A stretch of 64,000 nucleotides of DNA from Batillaria attramentaria (taxonomy: Eukaryota; Mollusca; Gastropoda; Batillariidae): the NCBI GenBank assembly GCA_018292915.2, contig JACVVK020000446.1:5001-69000 (forward strand), given 5' to 3'. The stretch's first letter is position 1. Each line of letters starts with the position of its first letter. Below, piece by piece: positions 58,173-64,000 of this stretch. The notes under the pieces are model-generated. The model searched no databases. It saw only the letters and a program-made list of their open reading frames with translations, and was not told the origin of the DNA. A program made the translations under genes and the position numbers.

Positions 58173-60322
58173 ATAAATCTAAATCAAATCAATCAGTGGA
58201 AGAAACGCATTGGTGGTTGTTGTTTTGGGGGGCTTGTTTTTGTTTTTCTTTTTTGTTTGTTTTTTGTGTTTATTTATTTATTTTATTTTTCTTTTTTTTT
58301 TCTTTTTTGGCGGGGAAGGGGGGGGGGGGGGGGGGGGGGGTCCGGCTGATTTCTTTTCGATACTTCGCAAACCTATGCAAAAAAATCGTCCGTAATCTCA
58401 CAGGTGCAAACCGGCAAAGTACTTGGAAACTGCGGAGAAAAGAAAGGAAAAAGAAAAGCAAAGATAACCGTACTGTCATGCCAAAAAAAAAAAAAAAAAA
58501 AAAATTACTACAGTTCCTTGGGGGCAAATAATGTGTAAAATGCCTAAAACTCACTCAGAGCTCCCATGTTGAGGGATAAGACCTACCCGTGCTAAAAATA
58601 AAGCAGACGGACTCCAATCAAGACGCAGCCAGACCACTGAAACTGAAAATCTGCCAGTATCGGCAATATCCGTCCACGACGATTTGTCAAATTCAGAAAT
58701 ATCACCAGATATTGCCATCGGGGCGAAAAAGGAAGGACGAACTAACAGTTTAATGGAATACATAAATTAGAAAGATGGGTGGCTGAATTTCTCTTGAAAA
58801 TACTAATGCGACCGACAAGCTCAAACAAGGCACGCCCGAAGGCAGGCGTGTATACTTGGTGCTTCTTTTTTGGGGGGTGGGGCGTGGGGGAACGGGGGCG
58901 GTAAGGGGGAGGGGGGGGGGAGCGGTGGTGGTAGGAAGCAAAGAAAAGACGCTTCTCCTTACTAGACCTGAAAAGCAATTTTTTTTAAAGCTGAAAGACA
59001 CGAAACAACAAACAAACATTCACACACAAAAGAAAAAAGAAATAAAAAACCAAACAAAAACAAAAACAGGAAACGTCTCCACAAAAGAATACTACATTTC
59101 CGCGCCCACCCTCCAATTTCCTCCCTGCGTCACTACTTTCCATTCACTCGCCCGATCCCACGAGTACGCCAACTGTCTCTCTCTCTTTCTCTCCGGACTC
59201 CCGCAGGCAATTATGAACACAACAAACGGGAAAGAGATAGGTACAGTACGCATCCTGAGATCACGGCATGGGTTGGTCGCATTGTAAGACGTGGCCCTCC
59301 CCCCCCCCCCCCCAAAAAAAAAAAAAGCAGAGAGAGAGAGAGAGAGAGAGAGATCACTCAGGTCTGAGACATCGGCACTGAGCATCATGCAGATCTGAAA
59401 GAATTTTGCTGTGTAGACGTCTAGACGACACGAGATGAGCGCACTCACGACACTAAGGCTCCCCAAAACAGGCAAATCAAAGAGAGAGAGAGAGAGGGGG
59501 GGGGGGCAACAACTGAGTCTAAAAGTCAATTCTTCTGTTAACCTGGGCCCTGGGTTAATTTAACCCACGGCTACGGGCCTAACCCAGACTAGGACAAAAT
59601 AAACCCCAAAACAAAATTAAATTAAAAAAAAATAAAAGGAAGCGAAGAAAGGTAGGAAAAAATCATTCTCTAACGGCTTATGCACCACGGTGGAATGGAC
59701 CCGCTTCCTGGTTTAAAAAAAAAACAAAAAAACCTAGAGCTAGTTTAGTTCGAGGTTAGACTCTAACCCTGTGCTAAAATCCCTAACCTCGACTTTCACA
59801 TGCGGCCCCTGGGAACAAGACAGCACGTGCAAAATGGAAAGTACCGAGGTCAAGACACAGGTTAGCCGTGTTGTTTGTGGAATGTTGTCCTTCCATTGAC
59901 GCCTGCTTTGTGTTCTACAACCACGTACCATAAAAGGCAGCGAGAGAGAGAGAGAGAGAGGTGGGGTAGTAGTGAGCTGGGGGTCGGTGGGAACTGAAAC
60001 GAGATTTTACGACCACCCCAGCCAAGGATACATGCCATCTACAAAATCAATTATTCCAGCAGTGAGAACCTGGGAACGAGACCGCACGTACAAACTGGAA
60101 ACTCCACTCCGCCACCCACTTGAGACACCGATCCTATTCCGGCACCATCTGGGGACCCCGAGGTGTCCATTCAGCAGGCAGGCAAGCTCCCCCCCCCCCC
60201 CCCCATCCCCAGCAAACCCCGCGCCAAGCAATCAAACAAACAACCCGATTCCCAAAGGGATCAGGCTCCATTCGATCCCAATGTTCCAAGAATAACATTA
60301 CCGGCGGAGGATGCCCCGACCT

Positions 60323-61886
60323 GGGCCGCGTTTCTTACGGAAAGGCGCTCGCGGGCGCTTGCGAAAGTCGCTTTGCCTCGTTGGGAAACGGCCAATTAGA
60401 ACCAAGGCGCTTTCAAAATGGCGGCGGAATCACGAACACTGTTGTTGGCAAGGTTGAAAAGGAAGAAGAAAACTCTAGTGCTCGCAGCTATCAGTCATCT
60501 TTTGAGCGCAGAAGACGACGTTTTTGGGGAGGAGCAATAATTACTGGCTTGGAGCATGATATACCGCTAGTATGCATGTTCTGCTCGATGCAAAACGGAG
60601 ACGTAAGGCACCATTACGTACTCACTTTGACCACTCCTTCCCCACAAACACGCACGACATATCCCTGAATGACTGGCGACCACGGCCCGGTGCAATTAGG
60701 GAGGGTTTGCAAGCCGACTTTCGTGTCCGTGTGGTGGGGGTTCCCTGTTTATTTTTAGCGCGGGGCCAGTGCGCGTGCGCGTAACCTCCCGACCTTGTTT
60801 CTAGGTCACGAACTCGAGAATTTTCGTGGTGAGAATCGCAGTTTTGACGAAAGTTTTACAAGCAACTTTGGTGAGTGTTTTTGTCTGTTTATACGGGGTA
60901 TTTCCGTCGGTGAATGAACCTGGTTTATAAACATGCCTATAATGCATATCATTCGTGCCTTCATGGGTGTTTAGGGGCTGTGTTTTGATGTTGAAGTGAT
61001 CGGTTTCGAAGTCTGTCTCTGAAGCTCAAAGAAACGTCGTCTGCTTGACTTGCTTATGTGTGTCGTTGCACAGTGAACACTGAAAAGATTATAAAGACTG
61101 TTTTTGAGTGAAGAAGTAAATTTTATGCTCATTTTGGGTTGTTGCTTTAGAAATGGAGGTTATCTTGACATTTCAAAAGTCTAAATCTAACTTGAACTTC
61201 AGTGGTCTGGGACTCGCATTTCAGTTCAAAACTGAAGGTAACCTTACCGTTGAAAAAAAAAAGAAAAGTAAGATGATTGAAGCTGATGTTTCACTCTGAA
61301 ACAAAATGAAGCATGCGTACCGTACAAAATCGAAGAAATCGTATCCGAAATTGAAGAATCGCATTCAAACACACACGCTGCGCTAGCTATGGCGGGGAAA
61401 GCAAAGCCGTTCAAGGGAGGTAATCCTCCGTGACGAAAATTCCGCGAAACGTTTGCAGCGCAAACCCTGAGTGCTGTCCGGTGGTGGTGAGTAACGCGTG
61501 ACGTCAGTTGGCCTCGTTTTAGCTGCGCGCAGGGTCAAAAGGTCACTACCACACGGACACGAAAGTCGGCTTGCAAACCCTCCCTATTAGCTCAAATTAT
61601 TTTCGTATACTATTCTGCACAATTACAAGTTGGGACAGAAGGTCTCCATCCACCCGCAAATTCATTTTAAGCCATTTCTTAGTTCCACTTCAACGAAGCC
61701 TTCGGTGGGCGCCGCCATCTTTGTTTACATAGAAACTGACCACGTGACCTTTTGCTCGCGGCAAACTAGCTTCAGACTTAGTGCGCGGGCGCTTTTTCCG
61801 CCCGCCGCGGGCAAGGTGCCTATAGACGGTTTCATAGGAAAGCGCCCCGGAACGTTTCGAAGCGCCCGCCTTAAGAAACGCGGCCC
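60323..61886. mobile_element. Outer TIR element of a nested insertion complex
   Basis: GGGCCGCGTTTCTTA at 60323-60337 and its exact complement TAAGAAACGCGGCCC ending at 61886 bound 1.56 kb. Both are followed inward by a GGGCGCTT-containing block. Inside lie a dispersed repeat (about 60590-61620) and the younger element at 60699-61586. A short Lys-rich plus-strand frame from 60419 is not recognised. Confidence 0.55.
60699..61586. mobile_element. Harbinger-like MITE with TTA target duplication, nested
   Basis: GGGAGGGTTTGCAAGCCGAC at 60699 continues through TTTCGTGTCCGTGTGGT. The complement (ACCACACGGACACGAAAG, GTCGGCTTGCAAACCCTCCC) ends at about 61584, giving TIRs of about 37 bp. TTA lies outside each end (60696-60698 and 61587-61589). 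The unoccupied form GCAA-TTA-GCTC is preserved (as its complement GAGC-TAA-TTGC) in the related repeat near 8015. Confidence 0.75.
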
Positions 61887-62714
61887 TGTAGATAGCGCCT
61901 GGGTGGTAATTGCTTCACAGCGTGGGTGTTGGTATGACGGGGAAACCCTTAATTTGCCCGTTGCCCGTTACAGCATCGTTTACTTTCAAATACATGGTTC
62001 CCCTCCTCCGCCTTCCAGTTTCTAGGCTTATAGTCAGAACTGGAGATTCACTTCACTTTTTCGTTTTCCTTCTTTTGCTGCCGTGAATCGGTTTCAGGTC
62101 AATCAATATCTGTTTTCCCTCCTCCGCCTCCACTTGTTACTCAGAGTTCGTATTTCACTTACACTTTAACATTCTCCCCCTCCCTCTCTCTCCTTGCAGA
62201 ATCAATTTCAGGTAATACGGTTGATTTTTTTTTTTTCAAAGATGCGAGGCGACTCCAAAACACCAAAGACTCCGCCTACGGACATACTCGGACCTTCTCT
62301 CTCTCTCTCTCTCTCTCACAGAGCTCTCAAATGGGAGCAGTCCGTACGTATAAGCTACCTCTCTCTCTCTCTGCTGAATCAGTATAACGTACTTGATTAT
62401 TCGCTTGAATTTGTTACGATGGAGGCGATCATAAGGCTTCAAGGACAGCGACGAACAAATGGTGGAGGCGGTAGAGAGCGCCTACTGAAAAAATTCCAGG
62501 AAGGGGGGTGGGGGGCGTGGTTGTGGTACAGGTGGTTTCAAATTTCAACTCCCACGCGCAATAACTGAATAAGTGTAATGGAACTGGCTGAAAACGGAAA
62601 CCGCGAACCTAAGGAATTATTGATGAAGCACTTTTTCGAACGGATGCAGGGCCCTTCCAATGGGTCATTTTTATCCCTGCCGGACAACGAATTCCCTCAT
62701 CTTTAATTCATACA

Positions 62715-62844
62715 ATAAATGGTATTATTGTCTTATCTCTGTGGTTGTTCTGGTGTCGGCCATGTATGTTTTGCATGAACACAAAACATACATGTATGGC
62801 CGACACCAGAACAACCACAGCGATAAGACAATAATATCATTTAT
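62715..62844. repeat. Long hairpin: 59/63-bp arms, 8-base loop
   Basis: 62715-62773 and 62782-62844 are reverse complements apart from two substitutions and a 4-base insertion. The arms include GTGGTTGTTCTGGTGTCGGC / GCCGACACCAGAACAACCAC, and the loop is CATGAACA. Confidence 0.93.
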
Positions 62845-63294
62845 AACGACCAGCGACTCTATTCCAGACTATAATTATACACCTTCGTGACGCGCTGTCT
62901 GGCCCTGCTGCTTTTCGTCACGTGTGAATACCAAATGACACTGCACTCTTGGTAATAGCGTTATGGACTTCAGAGACAAAAGTGCGCGTGACAATGACGA
63001 TTCCCCCCGGTACACTGCAGTGAGCGTCATAAAGTAAACTAATGTGTTTGTCCGCCTTGGTTGCCGTTTCAAAGCAATTAGGCTTGTAAACTAAAGTAAA
63101 CGCCCACCTTCCGACATACATGTCTAGGCCTCATTGAAGACGACGTTTGTTTCCAAGGGGGAGGGGGGGGGGGGAGAGAGAACTTGCGCTTGTGACTCCG
63201 CTGTACGCTCGGAAATGTTGAAACACATTATCTAAATTCTAACAGACGAGCTGTAAGCCTGAACTTAGAATGGTCCAAGATCATCATCTTGCTG

Positions 63295-63298
<4 letters not shown>

Positions 63299-63366
<68 letters not shown>
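63299..63366. repeat. (GT)n microsatellite
   Basis: About 33 GT units. Confidence 0.95.
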
Positions 63367-63367
<1 letters not shown>

Positions 63368-63483
63368 AAGCCAGAGGCAGCCCGTGTATGATGCTGCATA
63401 TATTGTACGTGTTTGTTGTTAAATGTATGCGTGGAGGCATGTTGTATGCGTTTCTGATGAGAGTGAGTGTGTGTTCACTGTAA

Positions 63484-63556
63484 GCGCCCTGAGCTCCCGT
63501 GAGAGGGAGGGCGCCCCGTAAGTACACATATTATATTTTATTATCATCATCATCAC
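63484..63556 (+). mobile_element. SINE/LINE-type 3' tail
   Basis: GCGCCCTGAGCTCCCGTGAG, GAGGGCGCCCCGTAAGTACA and then an ATT/ATC trinucleotide tail follow the same GCGC...GAGC...GCGCC-TA...(ATT)n plan as the family B and LINE tails. Confidence 0.45.
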
Positions 63557-64000
63557 CCAAAAGGAGGAAAATTGTGAAGCATTCAATGACAAAGAGGCAA
63601 CGCCTGGAGCAGACGCGTGATGCTAAAGGGTGTCTGGGTGCATGCTCAAAATGTTCAGCCGAAGGTGGAAGATTTTAACCCCTGGCAAATGCAACATACT
63701 GCCGTCTACAGGCTGCGCGAACGAAAATTCATCTGTTCACAGAAGCCTTGCTTTTGGCAGTTGCTTTAAATACTGTTCAGTGCCAGCCGATGCAAGGTCA
63801 TAACTGTGCAGCGCAGGTGTCTGAATGGTAAAATTTTAGACACCTCCAAAACATCTCTAAATATATATTCTCAGAACGATTTGTGGGTGCAGCTGATCTG
63901 TGTGTCAGAAGCTGGGCCTTAAAAAAAAAAACCAAAAACCAAAACAACAAAAACACATAAAAATAACATGTCCAGGATGGACGTGCTGACGTTACCTTTG

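Larger units (their letters stand above)
50219..64000. other. Upstream/intergenic region without recognisable genes
   Basis: No frame here has a recognisable domain or credible exon borders. It contains the RhoGEF 5' flank, homopolymers (long G, C and T runs), SINE heads, several inverted-repeat DNA elements, GT and GA arrays and two diverged tandem duplications, listed separately. 55620-56860, 58560-59280 and 63560-64000 hold nothing I can name. Confidence 0.6.

Noticed and set aside
60120..60668. 182-aa plus-strand frame as a gene
   Set aside because: It runs across a C homopolymer, the outer TIR and a dispersed repeat; composition changes along its length and it has no domain.

Overview
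The window looks like nuclear genomic DNA of an invertebrate, probably a marine lophotrochozoan such as a gastropod mollusc (inference). Genes are split into many short exons with canonical GT/AG introns. CA/GT, GA and GAA microsatellites are very dense. tRNA-headed SINEs, an SR2-like RTE retrotransposon and many small inverted-repeat DNA elements are scattered through it. There are no operons, prophages or CRISPR arrays. The species cannot be fixed from sequence alone.

Four protein-coding genes are supported; three can be read from start codon to stop codon. (1) 8699-14381, +: the last eight exons of an SLC2A13-type proton/myo-inositol cotransporter; its N-terminal exon or exons lie outside the window. 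(2) 18337-22775, -: ten exons (about 685 aa) of an orthologue of REDIC1 (human C12orf40), a meiotic crossover factor known mainly from vertebrates. (3) 23055-34137, +: a complete ten-exon, 749-aa peroxisomal ABC half-transporter of the ABCD1/ABCD2 (ALDP/ALDRP) type, not ABCD3. (4) 44150-50218, -: twelve exons (about 444 aa) of a RhoA-type guanine nucleotide exchange factor, the NET1/ARHGEF3 pro-orthologue, with DH and PH domains. In all four genes the splice phases were followed by hand from exon to exon and stay in frame.

The main result is the arrangement of the first three genes. SLC2A13 (+), REDIC1 (-) and ABCD1/2 (+) have the same order and relative orientation that I recall for ABCD2-C12orf40-SLC2A13 on human 12q12. 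REDIC1 and the ABCD gene are head to head, with 279 bp between start codons and a probable shared promoter. REDIC1 and SLC2A13 are tail to tail. This suggests a microsynteny block older than the protostome-deuterostome split, and it anchors identification of the fast-evolving REDIC1.

Layout: 1-8.7 kb is repeat-rich sequence upstream of, or within an intron of, SLC2A13. 8.7-14.4 kb is SLC2A13. 14.4-18.3 kb is convergent 3' sequence. 18.3-22.8 kb is REDIC1. 23.0-34.1 kb is the ABCD gene, with a 4.4-kb first intron full of repeats. 34.1-44.1 kb is intergenic or 3' UTR sequence with an RTE LINE fragment that has target-site duplications, a Harbinger-like element and a 44-bp minisatellite. 44.1-50.2 kb is the RhoGEF. 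50.2-64 kb has no recognisable gene but carries SINEs, nested DNA transposons, a cluster of four E-boxes and a long hairpin.
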